A stretch of 15,466 bases of DNA from JAGXLP01 sp964649445 (GTDB lineage Bacteria; Bipolaricaulota; Bipolaricaulia; M55B111), in contig CAZYPS010000040.1 in assembly GCA_964649445.1 (NCBI GenBank), forward strand, positions 1 to 15,466, given 5' to 3'. A program made the translations under genes and the position numbers. Under the pieces are notes generated by a model. It was not told where the DNA came from. It ran no database searches and worked only from the letters and a program-made list of their open reading frames with translations. Within the stretch, counting starts at the first letter, position 1; every line of letters begins with the position of its first letter. Below are positions 1-8,457 of this stretch, piece after piece.

Positions 1-1428
1 GATTATACATGGGAAATTCCAAAGACGGGTAATATGAGAGTCCCCGGTCGTCTCTTCGTTGACGAGGACACGGCAAAGGAACTGGTCGACGAAGCCCGGG
101 GAGGAGCGGACTGGAACGCTCTGGATCAGGTCATCAATGTTGCCTCTCTCCCGGGAATCGTGAAGGCTTCAATTGGCCTGGCCGACATCCACCCTGGTTA
201 CGGTTTCCCCATCGGAGGAGTTGCTGCTTTTGAGAAGGATGAGGGCTTAGCCGTGGCAGGTGGAGTCGGATTCGACATAAATTGCGGGGTTCGACTGCTA
301 AAGACACCGTTAAACACCAGGGAACTTGAGAAATCGAAAGAGCAAATTGCGGACGACCTTCACGAGACGATACCGGCCGGACTCGGGTCCGAGGGAGAAA
401 TAGATCTGTCGGTCGACGAGATCAACCACGCTCTAACCGAAGGAGCTCAGTTCTCGATAGACAGAGGCTACGGATTCGAGTCGGATCGGGAATTCATAGA
501 GGAAACCGGAAAAATTAAAGGAGCCAACCCTGACCACGTAAGCCGGAGAGCCAAACAAAGACAGTTCAAACAAATCGGGACCCTGGGTTCGGGAAACCAC
601 TATCTCGAAGTCCAGAGGGTAGAAGAAATTTACGAAACAAAAGCCGCTAAAGCTTATGGATTATCAGAAGACCAAGTATTAATTGCGATTCACACGGGAT
701 CAAGGGCTCTCGGCCACCAGATAGGACAGGACTACCTGGAAAAGCTCGAAGAAGCAAGCAATCAATACGACCTTCCGATCATGGAGAAGGAGCTAGTTTC
801 CGCCCCTATAGACAGCCCGGAAGGCAGGAAATACCTCGGTGCTATGCGCTGCGGTATCAATTGCGCATTTGCAAACCGTCAGGCTCTGTCCGGACTGGCC
901 CGACGCGCTTTTAAGCGATCAATTGGACTAAACCCACGAGATGTAAAAACAATATATGAGGTTGGCCACAACACGGCAAAGTTGGAAAACCACCGGATCG
1001 AGGCAGAAAATAAAGAATTGCTTGTCCACCGAAAAGGCTCCACCAGGGCATTTGGACCCAACAGGAATGAGTTACCCAAACCTTATAGAGAAGTGGGTGG
1101 GCCGGTACTGGTTGGGGGAACAATGGGGACGTCTTCCTACATCCTTCGTGGATCGGAAAAGGCAATGAACGAGACGTTTGGCAGCGCTATTCACGGCGCC
1201 GGCAGAGCGATGTCGCGGAAGAAAGCCAAGTCCAAATTCTGGGGCGAGGATGTTGAGAAAAGGCTAAACAAAGAAGGTATAACCGTTCGATCCCATTCTT
1301 ATCCGGGACTTGCCGAGGAAGCGCCAGGAGCTTATAAGGACGTGGACCGTGTAGTCTCCTCTGTCCACCGGAGCGGACTTACGCCCGCAGTCGCCAAACT
1401 TAAACCATTGATAGTGGTTAAAGGGTAA
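1..1428 (+). CDS. rtcB: RtcB family RNA-splicing/repair ligase, 5' end cut by window edge
   Basis: RtcB joins RNA 2',3'-cyclic-phosphate or 3'-phosphate ends to 5'-OH ends using GTP and Mn2+, in tRNA splicing or RNA repair. The reading frame is open from base 1 and codes DYTWEIPKTGN before the first ATG at 34. This segment matches the usual RtcB N-terminus just before the MRVPGR motif, so the true start lies left of the window and the ATG at 34 is internal. The Mn2+/GTP site is present: FDINCGVRLL with Asp at 274-276 and Cys at 283-285, GSGNH with His at 598-600, IHTGSRALGHQ with His at 691-693, EVGHN with His at 967-969, and the guanylated His of HGAGRAMSR at 1192-1194. The C-terminus (AYKDVDRVV to PLIVVKG) is the normal family end. 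No archease gene is visible. It converges on the PIN-ATPase gene across 53 bases. Confidence 0.95.
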   Translation, partial: DYTWEIPKTGNMRVPGRLFVDEDTAKELVDEARGGADWNALDQVINVASLPGIVKASIGLADIHPGYGFPIGGVAAFEKDEGLAVAGGVGFDINCGVRLLKTPLNTRELEKSKEQIADDLHETIPAGLGSEGEIDLSVDEINHALTEGAQFSIDRGYGFESDREFIEETGKIKGANPDHVSRRAKQRQFKQIGTLGSGNHYLEVQRVEEIYETKAAKAYGLSEDQVLIAIHTGSRALGHQIGQDYLEKLEEASNQYDLPIMEKELVSAPIDSPEGRKYLGAMRCGINCAFANRQALSGLARRAFKRSIGLNPRDVKTIYEVGHNTAKLENHRIEAENKELLVHRKGSTRAFGPNRNELPKPYREVGGPVLVGGTMGTSSYILRGSEKAMNETFGSAIHGAGRAMSRKKAKSKFWGEDVEKRLNKEGITVRSHSYPGLAEEAPGAYKDVDRVVSSVHRSGLTPAVAKLKPLIVVKG

Positions 1429-1481
1429 TTTTTAGTTATTCTTTATCGCCCGGAGATGCTGAATCAATTAACTGCTATAAG

Positions 1482-3311
1482 CTAAGAGGAGTTAACAGTA
1501 ATATTCGCTCCTTCCTTTCGGGCTTTATCAATCTTTTTGGCCTGCGGGGACCCTCGATCCAGTTTTATTCTCCCCTTCTTGGATACAGCACCGGAAAATA
1601 CGCGGTTGCCGTCAACGGATATCTCAACTTCTTCCTCCCGGAGAGAGGAGTTAAAGTTCAATATCAGATATTCGTCCGTCTCTTTTATTTTTAACGTTTC
1701 CTGGTCCGACGCCCGTTCCTGGAAACTTCGAACGTCGATACTGAGTCCCAGTTCGTCCTCAAGGTCGTCTATCTTCTCTCCTCCCCGGCCGAGGACGGCT
1801 GGAACGTGATTATCCGCTACGTAAATAGCGATCCGGTTGTCGGACTTTATCTCCAGATCAAATTTAAAGTTGAATTCGTTACCGAGATAGTACTCCAGCT
1901 CTCTTCGCGCCAGTTTCCAGATTGGCTTATCATCCGACCCCTCCACCCCCATTACTACGACCTGCTCCCCAAACGTGTACATCTCGTAAGCAAGATTGCC
2001 GCTATCAAAATCCCTGACCTCTATCACCGGACGGGCAAGATCACCCTGTTCCATACCGGATGGCGTCTTAACAGTGAGTTCGACGTCAAAAACCTGCTTT
2101 ATATCACCTTTGTCTACGTGAACCACAGTGTCAACTATCTGGGGTATCATTCCTAGCTCGACCCTGCCGATCAACCGCTGAAGGGAGTCAATTGCTTTTG
2201 TGGCGTGGACGACACCTACGAGCCCAACGCCCGACATACGAAGATCGGCAAAAACCTCGAAGTCGGCCGTCTGTCGCATTTCGTCAAAGATCGTATAATC
2301 GGGTCGTGTCAGCAAGAGCACTTCAGCCGTATTTGCCATCTCACCGTCCAGGTCTCTGTACTGGCTTATCTCAGGTGAAACATCCAGATCCCGGGGTTTC
2401 TCCATCGTCTTAACTATCCAGCCGGAAGTCCGGAGAAATTCCGACAGAGCCTGAACCAGAGTAGATTTACCCATACCCGGTGCCCCGGATACAACTACTC
2501 CCCTGTGGGATTCGTTTAACCGCTCTTCCAGCAAGTCAGAGTAAGAATAATCTCCTATTTTGGTTTTCTTTACGGGTCTCGTCGCTGTTATCTCCACTGC
2601 ATCGGAGAACGGGGGCTTAGCTATGGCTATTCTCAGATCAGCAAGCTGGACTACCGACGCCCCGCCTGAATCCATCTCAATAAACCCTGACGGGTGAGTA
2701 TCAGCAGCTTCCACGATCTCCTCGGCAAACCGCTCTAGCTCTTCCGCACTTAGTTCCTCCTCACCAATGGGTTGGAGGTTCATACTCCCCGGTGTTCCCT
2801 TCTTAGCCTTGGGGACTGTACCTGACCTCAGGTGAACGGACATCGTATTGTCGTCAAAGTAGTCCAGCAGCCCCAATCTTTCCAAATTAAGCGTTGCCGT
2901 CTCTTCCTGAGGTTCGTCAAGGAGTACGGATATGCCCTTGCTCTGCCCTACAGTAGCCTGAATTTTGTCGTTTGTAACGAGTGTTGCCCCTTCCTTTTCC
3001 GCTAAATTTCTGATCATCGCGTCGATTTCGCCAGAATCCTCGAGATCCAGTTCTGACCTGGTTGGCCTCTGACCCTTAAATTCCAGGTCCATTCGGCCCC
3101 TGTCACACCTATCCCTGAGCCTCTCCAGTTCGGTCAATCCTTTGTACCCGGTTTCCTTTCCTGCAGTAGCTTTTGCCTCAAGCTCGGCAACAACTGCCTC
3201 GGGTACTATCAACCTAGCACCATTAATCTTCTCTTCTGTAAGAAGGTCAGTAACCCTGCCATCCACGATGACACTCGTATCGAGAACGTACTTTTCTTTT
3301 GCTTTATTCAT
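1482..3311 (-). CDS. PIN-domain ATPase with KH domain (COG1855, archaeal PINA-like)
   Basis: This 609-residue protein belongs to the PIN/VapC-family ATPases. Residues 5-130 form a PIN nuclease-type domain with the acidic set apparently intact (D11, E43, D97, D115 in VTNDK). After a linker, residues 250-420 form a RecA-like ATPase with Walker A GAPGMGKST (276-284), a Walker B ending in D343-E344 and a VVHATKAIDSLQRL segment resembling the His box of PilT/VirB11 secretion ATPases. Residues about 490-530 form a KH fold with a GRGG loop at 508-511. A small basic C-terminal domain follows, as in archaeal homologues. The characterised relative, Sulfolobus PINA, is a hexameric ATPase that acts with Hjc on Holliday junctions. 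The role in bacteria is unknown. The start ATG has GAGAGG seven bases upstream. It is last in the eno-dnaE operon, 69 bases after yvcK. It is not a VapC toxin, because the PIN domain is fused and no antitoxin is adjacent. Confidence 0.9.
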   Translation of the reverse strand: MNKAKEKYVLDTSVIVDGRVTDLLTEEKINGARLIVPEAVVAELEAKATAGKETGYKGLTELERLRDRCDRGRMDLEFKGQRPTRSELDLEDSGEIDAMIRNLAEKEGATLVTNDKIQATVGQSKGISVLLDEPQEETATLNLERLGLLDYFDDNTMSVHLRSGTVPKAKKGTPGSMNLQPIGEEELSAEELERFAEEIVEAADTHPSGFIEMDSGGASVVQLADLRIAIAKPPFSDAVEITATRPVKKTKIGDYSYSDLLEERLNESHRGVVVSGAPGMGKSTLVQALSEFLRTSGWIVKTMEKPRDLDVSPEISQYRDLDGEMANTAEVLLLTRPDYTIFDEMRQTADFEVFADLRMSGVGLVGVVHATKAIDSLQRLIGRVELGMIPQIVDTVVHVDKGDIKQVFDVELTVKTPSGMEQGDLARPVIEVRDFDSGNLAYEMYTFGEQVVVMGVEGSDDKPIWKLARRELEYYLGNEFNFKFDLEIKSDNRIAIYVADNHVPAVLGRGGEKIDDLEDELGLSIDVRSFQERASDQETLKIKETDEYLILNFNSSLREEEVEISVDGNRVFSGAVSKKGRIKLDRGSPQAKKIDKARKEGANITVNSS

Positions 3312-3380
3312 TTCCTTACCTCTCCGAATTAGACTTGAATTTGTCCAGCGATTGATTGGTGAAACGGCGCAACCAAAAGG

Positions 3381-4649
3381 TCAATCTAACGAAGAAAGTA
3401 TCAATTTAGCCAATCGATCGTGATCGTGCTTAACCGTCCTTTTCCCCTCTAGCTCAAGTGTATCAACCAGATCATCAAACATGGGTTTAACACCATATTT
3501 ATTATCGTCAACCAGATCCTGTTCAACAAGTTCGGCTCCTTCCCGGGCGTACCGATCCAGCAACTCCTGGCTTGCCTTTCCCACGTTTACTACGGCATAA
3601 TCAAGTCTTGATAGATCCATATAGGACCCCAGCACCTCCAGGTGATCGGTCGCTGAAAAACCGTCAGTTTCTCCGGGCTCCGTCATAATATTAGTTACGT
3701 AAAACTTTTTCCCCGATGACTCTTCAATCGCCTTCCCAATACGATTAACCAATAAATTCGGAACCAGAGAGGTAAATAAACTCCCCGGACCAAGTACTAC
3801 AACGTCGGCGGATTTTATCTCCTCTATGGCGGGCTGATAAGGCGGCGCTTTCTCTTCCAGCTCGATCTCCTCTATTTTGCCAGGATGACTGGTAACGTTA
3901 CTTTCGCCGGAAACAACTTCGTTACCCGCAAGCCTGGCAACAAGGTTCGTATTTTTTAACGTGGACGGGATTACTCGTCCTCTGATATTCAAAAGCTTGC
4001 TGGTCTCTTCTATTGCCCTATCAAAACTACCTTCCATTTGTTCGACACCGGCAATTATCAAATTGCCCAGGGAATGGCCCCCAAGTTCGGAACCGTTTTC
4101 AAATCGATGCTGAAATATCTTACTCATCCGGGACTCGTCGTCGGCAAGAGCAATAAGACAGTTCCTGATATCCCCGGGAGGAAGCATGTCCATTTCCCGT
4201 CTCAACCTGCCGGAACTACCGCCGTCGTCCATAACCGTAACAACTGCAGTTATATTTGAAGTGTATTGTTTTAGCCCTCGCAACAGGACGGAAAGACCGG
4301 TTCCGCCACCAATAGTCACGACTTTCGGTCCCCGTTCCAGTAACCTGCTCCGCAATATCAGATTTGAAGGAGACTTATTTAATAAATCGAGAGGGCCGGT
4401 TATGGATAAAGCTAGTCGACTCACACCCCATATCAGGCCGAGAATCCCCCCTAAAAGGGCAAACGTAGCGGTCAGATAATAGTAGATAGGGTTCGAAGAA
4501 AGGATGTCGTAAAGCGCACCTACTGTTTGTCCTCCAATCAGTAAAATAAGAGAAAATCCAACCATTAACCCGGAGACTATACCGAGGACTCCCCAGCGTT
4601 TGATTCTCATTCCGGGATAAAGCCATTTGGAAAGCTTATTCCAGTTCAT
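3381..4649 (-). CDS. yvcK: YvcK/CofD-like gluconeogenesis factor with N-terminal membrane anchor
   Basis: YvcK-family proteins have a CofD-like nucleotide-binding fold. In Bacillus and Mycobacterium they are needed for growth on gluconeogenic carbon sources and for normal cell shape, and they bind UDP-sugars. This 422-residue protein has two predicted membrane segments (about 19-40 and 56-80), then the YvcK domain from residue 108. Visible motifs are VTIGGGTGLS (111-120), the DDGGSSGRLR loop (141-150), PPGDIRN (157-163) and GHSLGNLIIAG (191-201). The membrane-anchored form is longer than the soluble Bacillus form of about 320 residues and is known in other phyla. The start at 4649 lies 10 bases after the dnaE stop. 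No strong Shine-Dalgarno precedes it (only CGG next to the ATG), so translation is probably coupled to dnaE. The enzymatic activity, if any, is unproven for the family. Confidence 0.93.
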   Translation of the reverse strand: MNWNKLSKWLYPGMRIKRWGVLGIVSGLMVGFSLILLIGGQTVGALYDILSSNPIYYYLTATFALLGGILGLIWGVSRLALSITGPLDLLNKSPSNLILRSRLLERGPKVVTIGGGTGLSVLLRGLKQYTSNITAVVTVMDDGGSSGRLRREMDMLPPGDIRNCLIALADDESRMSKIFQHRFENGSELGGHSLGNLIIAGVEQMEGSFDRAIEETSKLLNIRGRVIPSTLKNTNLVARLAGNEVVSGESNVTSHPGKIEEIELEEKAPPYQPAIEEIKSADVVVLGPGSLFTSLVPNLLVNRIGKAIEESSGKKFYVTNIMTEPGETDGFSATDHLEVLGSYMDLSRLDYAVVNVGKASQELLDRYAREGAELVEQDLVDDNKYGVKPMFDDLVDTLELEGKRTVKHDHDRLAKLILSSLD

Positions 4650-4659
4650 CCGAGATAAT

Positions 4660-7600
4660 CTAATCCTTGGGGGTTAATTTTACGTCCATTACTTCTTCGA
4701 AGTCGCTCAATCTCTCCAGAAGTTCCCTCTCGAGCTTCACTCGAAAGCCTTTGCCCGCCTTTACAACCCTGTAACTATCGGTCTGATCGTCAGCAAGAGT
4801 AAAGTAGACTGGAGTATCACCATCTCCGGGTATATCCCCTATATCCTCCAGAGTTTCCTCTGAAACCAGGTTAGCATTCAGAACTATTTCCATCTCGGTC
4901 TCTACCTCGGACCAGGCCTTTTCAATGGGTAGCACTTTTTGAACGATTAACTGTCTTTCACCGTCCCTTTCTCCTATCTCCGCCTTTACCAGCAATATGT
5001 TATCAGTTACCAGCAGGGAAGCCGCTTCGTCGAACACGTTCGGAAAAGCTACTAGTTCCTGCTCGCCGTATCCATCAGAAAGGGTGATGAAAGCCATAGG
5101 ATCGCCGTCTCTCGTACTTATCTGGTTCATTTCACTTATCCTACCGGCAAGCCACGCGGAGCCGTTAAGCCCGGCTCCGTCCAGTTCGTCCAGCTGACAG
5201 CAGGAAAAAGAATCGAGTTCGAACCTGTGCTCCTCCAGAGGATCACCGGAAATATATACGCCGAGAAACTCCTTCTCGAGTCTGAGCCTCTCCCCGCGAG
5301 AAAACTTCTCCATCTCTTCCCTGGGAGTATTGTCCTCCTGGAAAGATACCCCCTGATCGAAAAAAGACTGTTGACCGCTCTTCTGCTGGTCCGCGGAGAT
5401 ACCGCTAACCTCAAGCCCTTTATCCATCTGGGAAAGGAGGTACTTCCTCGTACCAAACTCGTCCAGCGCACCCACTTTTATGAGGCTCTCCAGCGACTCC
5501 TTGTTGAGATCTCCTCCAAGACGCTGGCAGAAACCCAGGAAAGACGAATACCCATCGTTTCTTTTATCCACTACGGCTTTCGCGGGCTTCGAGCCAACGT
5601 ATTTTACTGCCTCCAGCCCGAACCTAATATCTCCATCCTCCGTCGGAGAAAATCCGAGAAGGCTTTCGTTTACGGAGGGCGGAAGAACTTCTATACCCAT
5701 TTCGTTACAGTCTTTTATGTACTTTTCAACTTTGTCTTCGTTACCCCCTACGGAAGTAAGGAGGCTGGCCATGTAGGAGGCAGGATAATTCGCTTTGAGC
5801 CAGGCGGTCCAGTAGGAAATGCGGGCGTAAGCTGTTGAGTGAGACTTGTTGAAACCGTAACGGGAAAATTTGTCAATATCCGCGAACAGGTCATTTGCCT
5901 TCTCTTCCGATATTCCGTTGTCGATACAGCCCTGGACGAACTTTTCCTTGAGCTGGTTCATCACTTTCTTCTTTTTCTTACCCATAGCGACTCGAAGCGT
6001 GTCCGCTTCCGGAAGAGAGAACCCGGCTAACTCCTGGGCCATCTGCATTATCTGTTCCTGATAGATCGGCAATCCATAGGTACCATCCAGGACGCCTTCT
6101 AACTCCGGATGGGGATAAGTTACGTCCTGCCTGCCATGTTTCCGTTCGATGTAGTCCTCGGTCATTCCACTTTCCAGCGGCCCAGGGCGATATAAAGCGT
6201 TCGCCGCGACGATGTCCTCGAACTCCTCTGGCTCGAGGCGCTTCATCAATCCCTGCATCCCCTCACTCTCCAGCTGGAAAACTCCAATCGATCTTCCCTC
6301 TCTTAACAACTCATACGTCGCTTCGTCTCCGTCTGGAATATCTTCAATGGAAAGAGATTCACCCTCGACCTCTTCTATCAGTTCGAAGGCATTTTCGATA
6401 ATTGTCAGGTTTCTGAGGCCAAGGAAGTCCATCTTGAGTAACCCGATATCCTCCAGCACGTCCATATCGTACTGGGTAACGACTTCACCATCACTTAACC
6501 TCTGAAGGGGTGTGAAATTCGTCAATTCACCTGGAGCGATAACGACTCCCGCCGCGTGGGTCGAAGCATTTCTCATCAAACCTTCGAGCTTTCCGGCTAC
6601 GTTGAAAAGCCTGCTGTAAGTCTGATTGGCACTCGATTTTTCCTTCAGTTCAGAAACGCTTTCAAGAGCTTCATCGAGTGAGCTACCGCGCGGTATCGCT
6701 TTAGCTATCTTATCGGCATCATCGTATGGAATGTCCAGTACTCGGGCCACGTCCCTTATGGCACTCCTCGCCGCCATCGTATCGAATGTACAAATCTGGG
6801 CAACCTGGTTTTCCCCGTACTTGTCGACGACATAATCTATAACCTCGTCTCTGCCCTCCATGCAAAAGTCGATATCGATATCCGGCATACTGACACGACC
6901 GGGATTTAGAAAACGCTCAAAGAGGAGATCGTGTTCCAGAGGATCGACATCCGTAATTCCCAGGGTATACGCAACAACACTTGAGGCAGCCGAGCCTCGA
7001 CCTGGACCTACAGGAATGTCGTTTTCTTTAGCAAATTCGATAAAATCCCGGACAATTAAGAAATAGGTGGGATAACCCATATCGTCTATGATGCCCAGCT
7101 CGTGGTCTATCCTCTCTTCTATCTCGTCCGTTATCTCACCCCAGCGGTCTCTGGCACCTTCCTCAACCAGTCGCCGCAGGTAATCCAGGGAAGAGTCGTA
7201 ATCGTCGGGAACTTCAAACGGTGGGAGGAGGTAATCGTCACCAAAGTCAAGGTCGACTTCACACCGGGAAGCTATTTCTACGGTATTTTCCAGCGCCTCA
7301 GGGACGTGGGAGAAACGTTCCTGCATTTCTTCAGGGGATTTGAGGTAATATTCTTCTCCCTCGTACCGCATCCGGTCCTCGTCAGTAATCTTTTTGTTGG
7401 CTTTGATATTCAGCAGAACTTCGTGAGCCAGCCGGTCGTCCGGATCGAGGTAGTGAACGTCGTTGGTCGCAACGAGATCGAGGTCTAGCTCTTCGGCTAC
7501 TTCTATTATCTGATCATTTAGTTCGTCCTGTCCTTCGACGTCCTGATCCTGCAGTTCGAGATAAAAGTCCTCCTCACCGAATATGTCAGCATATTTCTTT

Positions 7601-8079
7601 CCGGCCTCCAGAGCACCGTTATAATCACCCTGGAGTAGTTTTTTCGGTACTTCTCCACTTTTGCAGGCGCTCAAAGCAATTAAATTGTCGGAATATTTGG
7701 AAAGAAGCTCAGTGTCAACTCTGGGTTTATAATAGAAACCTTCGGTAAACGCCTTGCTGGAAAGTTTTACGATATTTTGGTACCCCTGGTTGTTCTTTGC
7801 CAGCACCACAAGGTGAAAGTACGTATCCTTTCCCTGATTACCCCCTCGTTTTTCGTGCCGGCTTTCAGGAGCGACATACAGTTCGCAACCGATAATTGGC
7901 TTTATTCCGAGGTCCTGAGCCTCTTGGTAGAACTCCACGGCACCCCGTATATTACCGTGATCAGTCAGCGCAATTGCTGACATGCCCTGGTCTTTAGTCT
8001 TTTTCAACAATCCTCTGATCGTATTTGTTGAATCCAGGAGGCTATATTCAGAGTGAGTATGTAGATGGACGAAATCCAT
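4660..8079 (-). CDS. dnaE: DNA polymerase III alpha subunit (replicative polymerase)
   Basis: This C-family replicative polymerase extends primers at the fork within the Pol III holoenzyme. It is 1139 residues, close to the usual DnaE1 length. The N-terminal PHP domain (1-210) begins FVHLHTHSEYSLLD and keeps all nine metal ligands of proofreading-type PHP domains (H7, H9, D16, H41, E66, H89, C139, D207, H209). The palm carries the catalytic aspartates D400 and D402 in MPDIDIDF and D551 in KMDFLGLR, equivalent to E. coli D401, D403 and D555. GRGSAAS and the fingers motif RYGFNKSHSTAYA are also present. An OB fold lies near residues 970-1050 and a small C-terminal domain follows. AAGGAG sits just before the ATG. 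The gene follows ftsB by 23 bases in the eno operon. It is the DnaE type, not PolC, because no embedded DnaQ exonuclease is visible. Confidence 0.98.
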   Translation of the reverse strand: MDFVHLHTHSEYSLLDSTNTIRGLLKKTKDQGMSAIALTDHGNIRGAVEFYQEAQDLGIKPIIGCELYVAPESRHEKRGGNQGKDTYFHLVVLAKNNQGYQNIVKLSSKAFTEGFYYKPRVDTELLSKYSDNLIALSACKSGEVPKKLLQGDYNGALEAGKKYADIFGEEDFYLELQDQDVEGQDELNDQIIEVAEELDLDLVATNDVHYLDPDDRLAHEVLLNIKANKKITDEDRMRYEGEEYYLKSPEEMQERFSHVPEALENTVEIASRCEVDLDFGDDYLLPPFEVPDDYDSSLDYLRRLVEEGARDRWGEITDEIEERIDHELGIIDDMGYPTYFLIVRDFIEFAKENDIPVGPGRGSAASSVVAYTLGITDVDPLEHDLLFERFLNPGRVSMPDIDIDFCMEGRDEVIDYVVDKYGENQVAQICTFDTMAARSAIRDVARVLDIPYDDADKIAKAIPRGSSLDEALESVSELKEKSSANQTYSRLFNVAGKLEGLMRNASTHAAGVVIAPGELTNFTPLQRLSDGEVVTQYDMDVLEDIGLLKMDFLGLRNLTIIENAFELIEEVEGESLSIEDIPDGDEATYELLREGRSIGVFQLESEGMQGLMKRLEPEEFEDIVAANALYRPGPLESGMTEDYIERKHGRQDVTYPHPELEGVLDGTYGLPIYQEQIMQMAQELAGFSLPEADTLRVAMGKKKKKVMNQLKEKFVQGCIDNGISEEKANDLFADIDKFSRYGFNKSHSTAYARISYWTAWLKANYPASYMASLLTSVGGNEDKVEKYIKDCNEMGIEVLPPSVNESLLGFSPTEDGDIRFGLEAVKYVGSKPAKAVVDKRNDGYSSFLGFCQRLGGDLNKESLESLIKVGALDEFGTRKYLLSQMDKGLEVSGISADQQKSGQQSFFDQGVSFQEDNTPREEMEKFSRGERLRLEKEFLGVYISGDPLEEHRFELDSFSCCQLDELDGAGLNGSAWLAGRISEMNQISTRDGDPMAFITLSDGYGEQELVAFPNVFDEAASLLVTDNILLVKAEIGERDGERQLIVQKVLPIEKAWSEVETEMEIVLNANLVSEETLEDIGDIPGDGDTPVYFTLADDQTDSYRVVKAGKGFRVKLERELLERLSDFEEVMDVKLTPKD

Positions 8080-8102
8080 AGTTCTCCTTTCCCCTAGCTG
8101 TT

Positions 8103-8366
8103 TTATTCGGACTCCTCACCAGCGGGATAAACCAAACCGAGCTCTTCCCTGGCAAGTTTTTCTATATAATCCAGGTCGTTACGCCTATTCCTTTTTTCTA
8201 ACAGTTCGGAGATCTCTTGTCTCAAATCGCCCCTTTCTTCCTCCAGCTGAGCTATCTCGGCTTGCAGAGTAAATATCTCTTGAAATCTTCGCCAGTAGAC
8301 CCAGCCCAGGAAACTAGCGATAAGTAAGGCAACAACGAGTAATAGGGAAACGGTCCGGTTCCCCAT
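8103..8366 (-). CDS. ftsB: FtsB/DivIC-family septum formation protein
   Basis: This small bitopic division protein of the FtsB/DivIC family links FtsL and FtsQ/DivIB in the divisome and activates septal peptidoglycan synthesis. The product is 87 residues. A short cytoplasmic tip MGNRT precedes one membrane segment (about 6-25), then a charged coiled coil (about 27-60) and the family end motif IEKLAREELGLVYPAGE. An upstream in-frame ATG at 8408 would add 14 acidic residues before the membrane segment. I chose 8366 because GGAG lies five bases before it and family members start just before the membrane segment, while 8408 has no Shine-Dalgarno. It sits between eno and dnaE. The eno-ftsB neighbourhood also occurs in Pseudomonas and relatives. 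FtsB and DivIC cannot be told apart by sequence alone. Confidence 0.88.
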   Translation of the reverse strand: MGNRTVSLLLVVALLIASFLGWVYWRRFQEIFTLQAEIAQLEEERGDLRQEISELLEKRNRRNDLDYIEKLAREELGLVYPAGEESE

Positions 8367-8371
8367 GATGA

Positions 8372-8375
8372 CTCC
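8372..8375 (-). promoter_or_regulatory. ribosome binding site deciding the ftsB start
   Basis: GGAG on the minus strand, five bases before the ATG at 8366. The upstream in-frame ATG at 8408 has only AT-rich sequence before it, so this site favours the shorter 87-residue protein. Confidence 0.6.
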
Positions 8376-8457
8376 AAGTTTGGAATCTTCCTCCGTAATA
8401 TCTCCCATATTTAATTAATTCGGACCGTTTCGAAGATGTTTAACTAAACCAGCTCCA

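Noticed and set aside
34..36. ATG at 34 as the rtcB start
   Set aside because: The frame is open to base 1 and codes a family-typical RtcB segment (WEIPKTGN) before it, so the gene continues beyond the left edge.
1429..1481. Terminator between rtcB and the PIN-ATPase gene
   Set aside because: Only a 6-bp TTAACT/AGTTAA repeat is visible, it overlaps a stop codon and no U-run follows in a useful place.
2922..3311. PIN domain as a VapC toxin of a toxin-antitoxin pair
   Set aside because: The PIN domain is fused to an ATPase and a KH domain in one 609-residue frame, and no small antitoxin gene is adjacent.
5227..5838. Open frame of 203 codons on the plus strand within dnaE
   Set aside because: It is antisense to a strongly conserved part of dnaE and shows no motif; it is a by-product of codon bias.
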